From Clostridiales bacterium (lineage in GTDB: Bacteria; Bacillota; Clostridia; Lachnospirales; Lachnospiraceae), in assembly GCA_020859985.1 (NCBI GenBank), contig JAJBVD010000041.1, positions 79,455-143,454 on the forward strand: 64,000 bases of DNA, given 5' to 3'. The notes under the pieces are model-generated. The model did no database searches and was not told the DNA's origin. It saw only the letters and a list, made by a program, of their open reading frames with translations. The position numbers and the translations under genes were made by a program. Below are positions 25,222-34,445 of this stretch, piece by piece (position 1 is the stretch's first letter; each line of letters starts with the position of its first letter).

Positions 25222-26853
25222 TCATCCTTCCACACAGCGAATCGTCTGCGCACTGTGATCAGCCATGCCCTGCACGCTAAGTCCTTCCGCCTGATATCTG
25301 GCGAGGAGCTCCGGCAGCCCGTCCGGCACACGCTCGCCCGGCACCAGCAGCGGAATCCCCGGCGGATAAAGATAAATAAATTCCGCCGCAGTGCGCCCCG
25401 TACTCTGCCCAATCGGTACGGATTCCTGCGGTGCATTGTCCGCTTCCTCCATAGTCATCACTTCGACGGAGCGCATCTGACGAATAAAGGCCGTGTTTTC
25501 AGAATGCGCACCGCAGACTCCGGCCGCCCACAACTGCCCGTCAATCTCCAGCAGCGCTGCTTCCAGACGGTCAAAGCCCTCCTGCGCGTCTGCCACCGTC
25601 ATGATGGCAGTCACATAATTTTCAGCCGCCATCTCTACCTCAAGATGATACCTCTTCCGCAGAATTTCCGCAAGAGCGGGACCATTCACAGCATTGTCTG
25701 CCGGAAAAACCGTAGTCCGTATACGCTCCGTTGATATCAGAATCTTTGCACGGTCAAACGCAAACGCGGCAATCTCCGGCTCATTGCCGGTCACTAGGTG
25801 CAGTACCTTCATTTTCCCCAGCCGCTCCCTCAATATGGTCAGCCGCTGCACAAATGATTCAAACAGCTCCGGCCCCCGCGTCTCCATCAGCCGGACGCAC
25901 TCATCCATACCTGCCATTAGGACATAGCTCGGGCTGCTGCTCTGATAGATAGCAAGATATTTTCGCAGACGCTCCCTGTCCACGCGCGGCCCCTGTACGT
26001 GCAGCAGCGCAGTCTGTGTCAGGGACGGCATCGTCTTGTGCAGACTGTTGATCACAATGTCAGCGCCGCAGGCAAGTGCGGATTCCGGAAAATACGGATG
26101 CATGGCAAAATGCGCGCCGTGCGCCTCATCCACGATCAGCAGCGCACCCGCGCGGTGTACCTCCTCCGCGATCGCGCGTATATCCGACACCACCCCATCG
26201 TAGGTCGGCGAAGTGATGAGAACTGCCCGTATGCGTTCAGGCACCTGCCGCTGCGCAGCCTGCATCCCACGCTCCTGCCCTGCGGTCTCCTCATTTCCCT
26301 GCCCGTCAAGCGCCGCTCTCACCTGTTCCGCGCAAATACTGCCATAGATTCCGCGGTGCTCATCCATTTTGGGATACAGCCAGGTCACATGCAGACCGTT
26401 GAGCAGTACCGCATGATACGCAGCCTTATGACTGTTCCGCGCCATCAGGATCCGCTCGCCCCGCCGAAGGACGGCCGACACCGCAGCAAGAATTCCGCAG
26501 GTGCTTCCATTAATCAGATACCATGTCTCCTCTGCTCCATACAGTCTTGCAGCCCGCTCCTGCGCCGCATGCAGAATTCCTCCTCCAGAGACTCCGCATC
26601 GCGAATCGGTTTCCGCATCAAAGCCGCAATCTGCCGTAGACAGAGTGCAGGGGGACGTTTCCCCAGATCCCGTGTGATGCAGATTGTCAAAACCATCGAT
26701 TTCTGTAATATCAATCGAATACGGATGCTCAAAAAGGCTTATCTGCCGCTTGTGTCCCGGCATATGCAGCGGGTAGGCATCTGACGACGTATATTCGGTT
26801 AATTGATCAAGAAGGTATTTTCCCAATTTCTGTTTTCTCCGTTTTTTGCTCAC
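25222..26853 (-). CDS. Orn/Lys/Arg decarboxylase family, fold-type I PLP enzyme
   Basis: 543 residues. YPLHMPGHKR at 27-36 is the family start motif, VDEAHGAHF at 241-249 binds the PLP ring, and SLHKTMPSLTQTA holds the PLP lysine K273. The C-terminal domain includes YPPGIPLLVPGE. It decarboxylates arginine, lysine or ornithine to polyamine precursors; the exact substrate is open. Compared with the usual YaaO type there are extra residues around 62-92 and 183-207. Its position beside the kinase and holB is the typical Firmicutes arrangement. Confidence 0.87.
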   Translation of the reverse strand: MSKKRRKQKLGKYLLDQLTEYTSSDAYPLHMPGHKRQISLFEHPYSIDITEIDGFDNLHHTGSGETSPCTLSTADCGFDAETDSRCGVSGGGILHAAQERAARLYGAEETWYLINGSTCGILAAVSAVLRRGERILMARNSHKAAYHAVLLNGLHVTWLYPKMDEHRGIYGSICAEQVRAALDGQGNEETAGQERGMQAAQRQVPERIRAVLITSPTYDGVVSDIRAIAEEVHRAGALLIVDEAHGAHFAMHPYFPESALACGADIVINSLHKTMPSLTQTALLHVQGPRVDRERLRKYLAIYQSSSPSYVLMAGMDECVRLMETRGPELFESFVQRLTILRERLGKMKVLHLVTGNEPEIAAFAFDRAKILISTERIRTTVFPADNAVNGPALAEILRKRYHLEVEMAAENYVTAIMTVADAQEGFDRLEAALLEIDGQLWAAGVCGAHSENTAFIRQMRSVEVMTMEEADNAPQESVPIGQSTGRTAAEFIYLYPPGIPLLVPGERVPDGLPELLARYQAEGLSVQGMADHSAQTIRCVEG

Positions 26854-26856
26854 ATG

Positions 26857-27741
26857 CTAACTATACAGCTCTTCCAGCTTTCCGAATCGGTATCCCATCT
26901 CTTCCCATTTTGTCAGAAGTTCATCCAGGATCGCCGCGTTTGTTGAAGAGGTATTGTGCAGCAGTACGATCGCGCCGGGATGAATCCGGCCAAGCAGCTT
27001 TTCATACGCCTCCTCCTCGGTCGGCTGGTCGTCCTGATACCAGTCCACATAAGCAAGGCTCCAAAAGAATGTCTTATATCCCAGCTGCTGCGCCATGGAA
27101 AGATTGCTCTCGCTGTATTTGCCCTGCGGCGGACGGTAATACTTCGTGATCTCCTGCCCTGTCGCCTCGTAAAACAACTCCTCCAGCTCCTCAATCTCCG
27201 CCTGAAACGACTCCATATCCGCAATCGCAGACATATCCGGATGATGCGCCGTGTGGTTTCCCACCGTATGCCCTTCCGCCAACATCTGGCGAAGCAGCTC
27301 CGCATTGTCCGAGACAAAATTCCCCACAACAAAAAAAGTCGCGGACACGCCGTGCTTTTTCAGCGCTTCCAGAATCGCCGGCGTATTGCCGTTTTCATAG
27401 CCGCAGTCAAAGGTCAGATAAATAACCTTTTCCTCCGTATCTCCGGCATAATATGCGTCATACTGCGCCAGCTCCTCCTTAGTGGCATTGGCCACCGGCG
27501 GCTGTCCCTCCTCCTGAAAGCTTAAGCCCCAGTTTCCCTCGGTCGGCGTAACGCCAACTGCAAAGCGGCTTTCCAAGGCATCGCGAAGCCTTGCAGGGAC
27601 GGCCAGAGCTGCGCGTGTCATTTCCGCAAATACAGGAGTGCTCTCCTGCACATCCATAAAACGTGCTGCCCCTCTCCCTGCAAAAAAAGCGGCGATAAAC
27701 AAAACCGCCACCGCCGCCTTTTTCTTTAAATCTGTCACCAT
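26857..27741 (-). CDS. Polysaccharide deacetylase, PdaA-like
   Basis: 294 residues if the ATG at 27741 is used; the frame is open to 27837 and neither start has a strong ribosome site. An N-terminal anchor (KKKAAVAVLFIAAFFAG) is followed by the NodB fold: LTFDCGYENGNT (family usually TFDDGYE, so the second Asp is Cys here), HTAHHPDMS, YYRPPQGKYSE, FWSLAYVDWY and HPGAIVLLHNTS. PdaA-type enzymes deacetylate muramic acid to make the muramic-delta-lactam of spore cortex, so a sporulation role is likely. The D-to-C change is the same position as in several clostridial PdaA proteins as far as I recall; this should be checked. Confidence 0.85.
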   Translation of the reverse strand: MVTDLKKKAAVAVLFIAAFFAGRGAARFMDVQESTPVFAEMTRAALAVPARLRDALESRFAVGVTPTEGNWGLSFQEEGQPPVANATKEELAQYDAYYAGDTEEKVIYLTFDCGYENGNTPAILEALKKHGVSATFFVVGNFVSDNAELLRQMLAEGHTVGNHTAHHPDMSAIADMESFQAEIEELEELFYEATGQEITKYYRPPQGKYSESNLSMAQQLGYKTFFWSLAYVDWYQDDQPTEEEAYEKLLGRIHPGAIVLLHNTSSTNAAILDELLTKWEEMGYRFGKLEELYS

Positions 27742-28002
27742 ACAAAACCGTTTCCGAAATTGTCCAACCCGCTCTCCCGTTTCAGCACGTAAACCGGAGA
27801 GCAACCGCAGATAATGCCTCTTTAAGAATTGCCTCATACCGCTAACCCGCCCAAAGACCGCTGCCGCTGCGAATCTGCCGTCCGCTTTACACCTCAGACA
27901 ACCACGCTTCGCTTGCAGCCTTTTTATTGCAGTCTATGCAGGCGGTTCAGGCGATATGACTTATCGCCATATTCTGGCATATTATGAAAAGCGTTTTTGA
28001 TC

Positions 28003-29547
28003 TTACGCCTCGGTCTCGGTCTCAGCATCCGTCAGCGCTTCGGTCTCCGTCAGTTCACTCTCAGCCCCGATCTCAGCTTCTTCGGTATCCGCTTCAGAAT
28101 CAGCACCTTCCGTATCCTCTTCTGCTGCGTCCGCATCCTCTGCTTCATCGGCAGCATCCGTGTCCGTATCGGTCTCAGTCTCTGTTTCCGTCTCTTCTTC
28201 AACGATGTCCTCTACGGTATTGTTCTCTACCAGGAAGTCAAACACTTTATCCAGCAGGATATAGCGCCGCATCTCGGTCTCACCATACTCCGCTTCGATA
28301 TCTTCACCGGAATCATAACCGTAATCGCTTGCGTACTCTTCCAGACCATCTGCATATTCCTCATCAGTCAGATCCAGCTCTTCGGTCTCCGCAATCGCCA
28401 TCAGTATCAGTTCCTCTTTCACGCTGTCCTTGACCGCTTCTTCCAGCTCTGTCTCAAATGTCTCTACCGAGCCGAAATAAGCCTCGATAAAGTCTTCATA
28501 TTCCATGGAAAACAGCTCCGCGTAATACTCATAATAAGCAATCGCTTCGTCCATGCTGTAATCTACCAGATCCTGCGGATAATCCTCAATCTCACATCCG
28601 GCAGCTACGGCCGTATAAACAGCCTCCTGAACATCGCTTTCATAATAATACTCCGCGTCCTCCTCCAGATATTCACGGATATACGCCAGATAAGAGTCTA
28701 CATCCGTATACTCACCATCCGAAGCGATCTCTACCACTTCATCCGAAAGCTCGGGTACGCTCAGAATGCCGTTTACTGTAACCGTGAACACTACATCCTG
28801 ACCGGCCAGTTCCTCATAATAATCTTCCGGGAACGTCAGCTCCAGATCTACCGTATCGCCTACTTCCACACCGATCAGCCCTTCTTCAAAGCCCTCGATA
28901 AACGTACCGGAACCGATCTCCAGCTCATAATCTCCGGAACCACCGTCGAATTCTTCCCCGTCCATTTTTCCAACATAAGTGATATCAACGGTATCTCCTT
29001 CCTGTACGGTGCCTTCTGTCAGCGTCTCTACCGCATCCGAATAGCTGATCATTTCCTGCGCTTCCGCCAGAACGTCCTCATCCGTGATCTCCGTCACCTC
29101 AACCTGCACCGTCAGGCCCGTATATTCGCCAAGCGTCACATAGTCCGAAGCCGTATAGGTCGGGCGCACAGCCTCAGTCTCTTCTTCCGTCTCGGTCTCT
29201 GTCTCACCCGTATCCAGATCTGTAACCGTGTCGTCCTCTCCAATCGTGACTCCTTCTTCGGTTTCATCCTCAGCTGCAGATTCTTCTTCGCTTTCAGTCT
29301 CTGCAGGTTCAGATGCTTCCCCGGATTCAGCTTCAACAGTCTCAGCCTCTGTCTCAGCTGCCGCAGATTCTTCCTCAGTGTCATCTTCTGCCGCCTCACT
29401 CACAGCTTCCGTTCCCGCTTCTGTCGCTGCCTCAGTCACTGCTTCCGTCTCAGCTGAATCGCTGCCGCTGTCACTGCTGTTCCCACATGCAGTAAGCGTC
29501 AGCACCGCTGCCATCCCCATTAATACCAGAAAATTTTTCCGCTTCAT
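28003..29547 (-). CDS. Acidic trigger-factor-like lipoprotein with FKBP domain
   Basis: 514 residues. Signal peptide MKRKNFLVLMGMAAVLTLTAC ends in the lipobox LTAC (C21), so it is a lipoprotein. Residues 22-150 are a Glu/Thr/Ser/Ala-rich tether. About 180-265 is an FKBP-type peptidyl-prolyl isomerase (VDITYVGKMDGEEFDGG, GSGTFIEGFEEGLIGV). About 270-445 resembles the C-terminal chaperone arms of trigger factor, and the tail is again acid-rich. Trigger factor is normally a cytoplasmic ribosome-bound protein; this one lacks the ribosome-binding domain and should work outside the membrane on exported proteins. The extreme acidity of both tails is notable. Confidence 0.85.
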   Translation of the reverse strand: MKRKNFLVLMGMAAVLTLTACGNSSDSGSDSAETEAVTEAATEAGTEAVSEAAEDDTEEESAAAETEAETVEAESGEASEPAETESEEESAAEDETEEGVTIGEDDTVTDLDTGETETETEEETEAVRPTYTASDYVTLGEYTGLTVQVEVTEITDEDVLAEAQEMISYSDAVETLTEGTVQEGDTVDITYVGKMDGEEFDGGSGDYELEIGSGTFIEGFEEGLIGVEVGDTVDLELTFPEDYYEELAGQDVVFTVTVNGILSVPELSDEVVEIASDGEYTDVDSYLAYIREYLEEDAEYYYESDVQEAVYTAVAAGCEIEDYPQDLVDYSMDEAIAYYEYYAELFSMEYEDFIEAYFGSVETFETELEEAVKDSVKEELILMAIAETEELDLTDEEYADGLEEYASDYGYDSGEDIEAEYGETEMRRYILLDKVFDFLVENNTVEDIVEEETETETETDTDTDAADEAEDADAAEEDTEGADSEADTEEAEIGAESELTETEALTDAETETEA

Positions 29548-29913
29548 GAAAACTACTCCTTTTCGTAACTGCTCTTGTCTGCGCAGCTACACCCTTTCTT
29601 TGTGTTCTATGTAATGGTTCAGAGTCGCTGCATAATGCATTGTCTCGTTCCTATGCGTCTCTGTATTTCAACGCATATCAGAAGTCAGTATATCATATTC
29701 TGATATTTTTTAAAGCCCCAAATATTAGGAAAACCGATACATTGCCAACTACATTTCCCCTGCAACTCAAATATATTATTGAACTTTTTGCCAAACGATG
29801 ATAGAATGAGACAAAATGCGGTCGAATAAGAAAAGCTTCATCAGTTCTGTCCGGCGCAAAGTAAAACGGCTTACGTCGTTTAATAATAAAAAGAATTAAA
29901 ATCGGAGGTACAT
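29548..29913. other. Divergent intergenic region, 366 bp
   Basis: It separates the lipoprotein gene (minus) from the membrane protein gene (plus). For the minus gene TATACT (29697-29702) is a possible -10. The plus-strand promoter is given separately. No RNA gene or ORF is recognised. Confidence 0.5.
29779..29807 (+). promoter_or_regulatory. Promoter of the 29914 gene
   Basis: TTGAAC (29779-29784) and TAGAAT (29802-29807) are 17 bp apart, about 105 bp before the ATG. Confidence 0.6.
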
Positions 29914-30441
29914 ATGTCAACCGTTCTCAGAGTATTGCTGATTATTTTAATCATTCTGGTCATTGCGCTCGTCGTGCTCTATTTTGTCGGCAGACGGATG
30001 CAGAAAAAGCAGGCTGCCCAGCAGGAGCAGATGGAAGCCGCGAAACAGACCGTTTCCATGCTGATCATAGATAAAAAGATGCTGCCGCTAAAGCAGTCCG
30101 GGCTGCCGCAGATGGTGATCGACCAGACCCCAAGACTGATGCGCCGTTCCAAGCTGCCGATCGTAAAAGCAAAGGTCGGCCCAAGAGTCATGACGCTGGT
30201 CGCTGATGCCAAGGTGTTTGAGGACATTCCGGTCAAGAGAGAGATCAAGGCAGTCGTGAGCGGCATCTATATCACGGAGATCAAGAGTGTCCGCGGCGGT
30301 GCTCCGGCCAAAGAAAAGTCAAACAAAAAGCCGAAGCTGCGCGAGCGTCTCACTTCTTTCGTATCAAGAAAGCAGAAAGAGCTGGATGCGGAAGAAAAAG
30401 AAATGAAAGCACAGAAGGCAAAGAAGAAAGCAAAGAAATAA
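29914..30441 (+). CDS. Small membrane-anchored protein of unknown function
   Basis: 175 residues with CGGAGG before the ATG. Residues 5-27 are one membrane helix (VLRVLLIILIILVIALVVLY), followed by RRMQKKQAAQ. The middle (VSMLIIDKKMLPLKQSGLP ... KLPIVKAKVGPRVMTLVADAKVFEDIPVKREIKAVVSGIYITEIKSV, in parts) looks like a small beta-rich domain, and the last 40 residues are Lys/Glu-rich. It reads like a conserved Lachnospiraceae hypothetical; no function is known to me. It stands alone between its own promoter and a strong terminator. Confidence 0.75.
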   Translation: MSTVLRVLLIILIILVIALVVLYFVGRRMQKKQAAQQEQMEAAKQTVSMLIIDKKMLPLKQSGLPQMVIDQTPRLMRRSKLPIVKAKVGPRVMTLVADAKVFEDIPVKREIKAVVSGIYITEIKSVRGGAPAKEKSNKKPKLRERLTSFVSRKQKELDAEEKEMKAQKAKKKAKK

Positions 30442-30466
30442 TCACATCATCACGCCATCACTGGAC

Positions 30467-30502
30467 AGGCCGGTACGCATTTCACGTACCGGCCTGTTTT
30501 TT
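30467..30502 (+). terminator. Intrinsic terminator after the 29914 gene
   Basis: An 11-bp perfect stem (AGGCCGGTACG with its complement, 30467-30495) and a 7-nt loop are followed by GTTTTTT. Confidence 0.9.
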
Positions 30503-30537
30503 CTATAACCTGCAGGATACAGAACCGCCATGAAAAA

Positions 30538-31179
30538 TCAGATAAAATACTCGATCGTCGCCTCCGGCGTAACCCTTGTATCGCGGTTGAAAACGATCAG
30601 CGCCTCCCGGACCTCGCAGGGACCCATCTCGTAAAAGCCCTTTCCCTGTCGGTTCAGGCGCTCCATGGAGATGCGGCGGTTCGCCCGTTTGGGCTGGTCG
30701 GTGATAAAAGAAATCCCTTCCGCATAATACTCCGTATCCAGCTCCGGATCATCCAGTTCCTCATAATAAGGATCAAAAAGCAGGATCTCATCTCCCTCTA
30801 CGCCTGTCAGCAGCACATAATGCTCCACATCCAGAAACAGGCGCAGCACGACCGCTCCGCCCTGCTGGAGAACGCCCACAAGACGGCTGTTCTGGGAAAA
30901 GTACACGCTTTCTCCGGAAAGGAATTCACAGGAGATCGGAAAGTTTTTAATCTGGCCGAACTGATTGAGCCAGCTGCCTAAAAACATCATGGCGGAAGCG
31001 GATGTACCGCGCTTTCCCGCCTCGCCTGCCTCGTTGTAAGAATCCAGGCAATAAAGCATAATATTCTTGATGATATCGGGAGAAATCTCCTCTCGTTCAA
31101 ATAAGTAGCGGATGGCGTTGGTCAGGGTGACCGGCCCGCAGTCGTATTCGCTTGACTGATAGCTGAGCAGATTTTTCAT
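30538..31179 (-). CDS. C39-like cysteine peptidase or BtrH-like protein
   Basis: 213 residues from ATG 31179, preceded by AAAGGA; an upstream in-frame ATG at 31230 (and open frame to 31317) lacks a good ribosome site. YQSSEYDCGPVTLTNAIRYL carries the Q and C of the papain-like C39 fold, VEHYVLLTGVEGDEILLFDPYY carries the H and D. Thus the catalytic set is present. Related proteins process leader peptides or act as self-standing hydrolases. No transporter or bacteriocin gene is adjacent, so the substrate is unknown. Confidence 0.7.
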   Translation of the reverse strand: MKNLLSYQSSEYDCGPVTLTNAIRYLFEREEISPDIIKNIMLYCLDSYNEAGEAGKRGTSASAMMFLGSWLNQFGQIKNFPISCEFLSGESVYFSQNSRLVGVLQQGGAVVLRLFLDVEHYVLLTGVEGDEILLFDPYYEELDDPELDTEYYAEGISFITDQPKRANRRISMERLNRQGKGFYEMGPCEVREALIVFNRDTRVTPEATIEYFI

Positions 31180-31406
31180 GGCAGGATCCTTTTTGTCAAA
31201 ATGGAAAACCTTCGCTGTAATTGCTTCCATAATAAATAAGCTTCTTAATATAAATGCTGTAACATAATCGCATAATAAAACCTCGTTTATTTTATAGCGT
31301 ATAGCCTTCTTTTGCAATCTTTTTTGTCAATTGTATTTTTGTTTTGCAATTTCTGTTGATTGCCTGTAAAATAGCGGTAAATTATCGCAGAAATGGCCGA
31401 AAACTA

Positions 31407-31435
31407 TTGACAACGCTATCATCTGCAAGTATAAT
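31407..31435 (+). promoter_or_regulatory. Consensus promoter of the peptide ABC operon
   Basis: TTGACA (31407-31412) and TATAAT (31430-31435) are exactly 17 bp apart, a full consensus sigma-A promoter. About 50 bp separate it from the gene, which has GGGAGGAG before the ATG. Confidence 0.9.
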
Positions 31436-31489
31436 TCCATACAATACCTATCTATTCAGTATGAATACAACTAACGGGAGGAGAAATTT

Positions 31490-33082
31490 ATGAAAAGAAG
31501 AATGGCAAAAATGCTCTCTCTGCTTCTGGCCGGCGCGATGCTTGCGTCTTCGGCGATCTGCGCTTCCGCGGACGATGAAAAGATCATCAACGTCGGCGTC
31601 ACCAGCAGTCTGGGCGGGATCAACCCCTTTGTGATCGATCAGACCGAGATCAATAAATACGCGGTGGATCTGATGTTCCTGCCGCTCGTGGAGCTGGATG
31701 CGGATTCCAATTTCCAGTATATGCTGGCGGATTCGATCACCACGGAGGATAATATCAATTTTATCGTGCATATTGATGACGACGCGACGTGGTCAGACGG
31801 TGAGCCGGTGACCGCATACGATCTGGAGTATACGGTGCTGCGCATGGCCAGCCCGATCGTGAACAATACCACGCTGATGCTCTACGCATTTGAGGGCACC
31901 TCCGACGAGGGCTTCGTGGAGGAGGGCGCGACTGAGATGGCAGGTCTTACCGTGCTGGATGACAAGACGCTGCAGTTTACCGCCAAATATTCCATGTCGC
32001 TCACCACGTTTAACAACACTTACGGAAGATATCTCCGCGCGCTGCCGAAATCTGTGATCGAGCAGTACAGCGAGGAAGAACTGCTGACGGCGGACTGGTT
32101 CAACCAGCCTGACGTGATCAACGGACCGTTTTTCCTGACGGACTATGACGCGGATCACTATATTTCTTATGAGGCAAATGAGGATTACTGGAAAGGCGCG
32201 CCGAAGATTGACAAGCTGAACATCAAGATCGTGGACGGCAGCCAGGTATACGCCGGTCTGCAGTCCGGTGAGATTGACATTACGCAGCTTACCATGACCT
32301 CCATTCCGGAGACGGATTATGAGAGCATCGAGCAGCTGGAGAACGTGACCACGGTATACGGCGATCCGGTGACCAACCAGTCCGTTTTTGTCCAGACGGC
32401 AAATCTTACGGACGCCAGAGTACGCCAGGCGCTTGTCTACGCGATTGACCGCGAAATGCTGGTAGAACAGCTTCTGAACGGCCATGGTGAGGTCATTGAC
32501 GGATTTATTTCCTCCGCCAGCCCTTACTATGACGAATCCATCGAGCCGCTGACATATGACCCGGACAAGGCGAAAGAGCTTCTGGACGAGGCGGGATGGG
32601 ATGGTTCCCAGACCCTGCAGTTCTATGTATGGTCCGGAGATACGACGTTTGTCAACGGCGCGCAGGTACTCGCGGCGCAGTGGGCGGCAGTCGGCATCAA
32701 CGTAGAGATCACTACGATGGATCTTGCCAACTTAATGACTGTTGCAGGAACCACAGATTATGATATACTGGCAGTGCAGTACACCTACGCACCGGTGGAT
32801 CCGTATCCGGATGTGGCGTGGCTGCTGTCCGGCGAGGGAAGCTGGACCGGCTATTCCAATGATGAGATCAACGCGGCGCTGGAGGATACCCAGACCACCA
32901 CGGATATCGCACAGCTTACCGCGGATTACGCCATTGTAGATCAGATCGTGCAGGAGGATGTACCGATGTTCTCCGCCTATGTGATCAGCTCGATGGGAGC
33001 AGTGAACAACCGTATCGTCGGAGCGGAGCCTACGGTATACGGCTTCTTCAATGACGTGCAGAACTGGGATGTCACGGACTGA
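31490..33082 (+). CDS. Peptide ABC transporter substrate-binding protein (SBP_bac_5)
   Basis: 530 residues. The signal peptide runs to ASA at 25-27, predicting signal peptidase I cleavage; a Cys at 24 is not in a lipobox. The body has LGGINPFVIDQTEINKYAVDLM, WSDGEPVTAYDLEYTV, VINGPFFLTDYDADHYISYEANEDYWKGAPKID (in parts) and DARVRQALVYAIDREML, the DppA/OppA pattern. It captures peptides or other ligands (nickel and haem are known for some relatives) for the permeases at 35572-37422. It heads an operon of order A-D-F-B-C. Confidence 0.88.
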   Translation: MKRRMAKMLSLLLAGAMLASSAICASADDEKIINVGVTSSLGGINPFVIDQTEINKYAVDLMFLPLVELDADSNFQYMLADSITTEDNINFIVHIDDDATWSDGEPVTAYDLEYTVLRMASPIVNNTTLMLYAFEGTSDEGFVEEGATEMAGLTVLDDKTLQFTAKYSMSLTTFNNTYGRYLRALPKSVIEQYSEEELLTADWFNQPDVINGPFFLTDYDADHYISYEANEDYWKGAPKIDKLNIKIVDGSQVYAGLQSGEIDITQLTMTSIPETDYESIEQLENVTTVYGDPVTNQSVFVQTANLTDARVRQALVYAIDREMLVEQLLNGHGEVIDGFISSASPYYDESIEPLTYDPDKAKELLDEAGWDGSQTLQFYVWSGDTTFVNGAQVLAAQWAAVGINVEITTMDLANLMTVAGTTDYDILAVQYTYAPVDPYPDVAWLLSGEGSWTGYSNDEINAALEDTQTTTDIAQLTADYAIVDQIVQEDVPMFSAYVISSMGAVNNRIVGAEPTVYGFFNDVQNWDVTD

Positions 33083-33213
33083 GATTTTTACAGAAAAACT
33101 CGGAATCGCATACTCAGCTGCGTTTCCGAAAGCTATATCATTCTGTGTCCGGGACATGGTTTTCGATTTCACGCGCGGCGCTGCTGCGCAGCATATACAC
33201 AGGAGGACACAGG

Positions 33214-34206
33214 ATGCCGCATTTGCTGGAGGTAAAAGACCTGACCACGGTCTTTACCGGAGATTATGGCAAAACAATCAGTGTTGACCACGTGAGCTTT
33301 CACGTAGACCCGGGGGAAGTCGTCTGCATTGTGGGCGAATCGGGCTGCGGGAAAAGCGTCACCTCACTGTCTATTATGGGATTATTAGGAAAGGGCGGGG
33401 CCGTCGTTGACGGCTCTGTCCTCTTTGACTCTAAAAATCTTCTCTCCATGAGTGAAAAGGAGCTGGACCGGATCCGGGGAGATGAGCTGACCATGATTTT
33501 TCAAGATCCGCTGACCTCTCTGAATCCTGTCTTTACCGTAGGAAATCAGATTACAGAAAGTATCCGCACACATATGCACCTTTCAAAAGAGGAAGCCCGG
33601 CTGCGCGCCATCGACCTGCTCGCGAAAGTGGGGATGCCTGATCCCGAGAGTATGCTGCGCAAATATCCGCATACCTTATCAGGCGGGATGCGCCAGAGAG
33701 TGATGATCGCCATGGCTCTCTCCTGCAATCCGAAGCTGCTGATCGCGGACGAACCCACCACGGCGCTGGATGTAACAATTCAGGCGCAGATCATGAATCT
33801 CTTAAGAGACCTGCAGCGGGAAAAGGGCATGGCCATGATCCTGATCACCCACGATATCGGTCTGGTGGCGAACACCGCGGACCGGGTACTCGTAATGTAC
33901 GCAGGTCAGATCATTGAGGGAGCGGACGCGAAAGAGCTTTTCGCGCATCCAAAGCATCCTTATACGCAGGCGCTTCTGAACACGGTACCCACGATTCTCG
34001 ACGACGCCGACCGGCAGCTGACGGCGATCCCGGGCATGGTGCCAGAGAGCTACGACGGCATCACCGGTTGCCGTTTTGCGGACCGCTGTCCTTATGCGTG
34101 CGAAAAGTGCGGCAGGCCGCAGGATAATTATGAATTTGGAAACGGCCATACCGCAAGGTGTATTGTAGCGCACGTAAATAAAAACACGGCGCCCGAAAAA
34201 ATATGA
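33214..34206 (+). CDS. Peptide ABC transporter ATP-binding protein, DppD/OppD-like
   Basis: 330 residues from ATG 33214, chosen for AGGAGG 7 bases upstream. Walker A GESGCGKSVTS, Q-loop FQDPLTSLNP, signature LSGGMRQRVMIAMAL and Walker B LLIADEPTTALDVT are intact. The oligopeptide C-terminal extension with CRFADRCPYACEKCG carries four clustered cysteines seen in this family. It pairs with the DppF-like ATPase to energise the permeases. Confidence 0.92.
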   Translation: MPHLLEVKDLTTVFTGDYGKTISVDHVSFHVDPGEVVCIVGESGCGKSVTSLSIMGLLGKGGAVVDGSVLFDSKNLLSMSEKELDRIRGDELTMIFQDPLTSLNPVFTVGNQITESIRTHMHLSKEEARLRAIDLLAKVGMPDPESMLRKYPHTLSGGMRQRVMIAMALSCNPKLLIADEPTTALDVTIQAQIMNLLRDLQREKGMAMILITHDIGLVANTADRVLVMYAGQIIEGADAKELFAHPKHPYTQALLNTVPTILDDADRQLTAIPGMVPESYDGITGCRFADRCPYACEKCGRPQDNYEFGNGHTARCIVAHVNKNTAPEKI

Positions 34207-34421
34207 ACGCAACACGTAACTGTGAAGGTACTGAACAGTTACCGCAGCGCACAGAAATGAAAGCGCGATGCATGATACAACTGCCAGAAGATAAAACAGA
34301 ATGTGCTATGCCTGATAATAAGAACCGGAACACGCAAAAATGTCCTGACAACACAGAAGACACTGCTGTACACGAGAATCGCAATATGAACTATACGGAT
34401 ACATACTGCTTCGATATTTGA
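34203..34421 (+). CDS. Possible small ORF between dppD and dppF
   Basis: 72 codons, starting ATGA-overlapped with the dppD stop. It is Asn/Thr/Glu-rich with five cysteines, has no recognised domain, and its first codons run through the perfect 27-bp palindrome. It is likely non-coding and is listed because of the overlap and because it fills the 240-bp gap. Confidence 0.15.
   Translation: MNATRNCEGTEQLPQRTEMKARCMIQLPEDKTECAMPDNKNRNTQKCPDNTEDTAVHENRNMNYTDTYCFDI
34216..34242. repeat. 27-bp dispersed palindrome, perfect copy 4
   Basis: Arms GTAACTGT and ACAGTTAC are exact complements around the 11-nt core GAAGGTACTGA. It lies just after the dppD-like stop and serves as reference for the other copies. 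Confidence 0.8.
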
Positions 34422-34445
34422 GGCACACAAGGGAGAACTCACGGA

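Noticed and set aside
27997..29457. Long plus-strand open frame opposite the trigger-factor-like lipoprotein
   Set aside because: It is antisense to a gene with a clear signal peptide and domains; the Glu/Thr-rich codons of that gene suppress stops on the other strand. No ribosome site or known domain.
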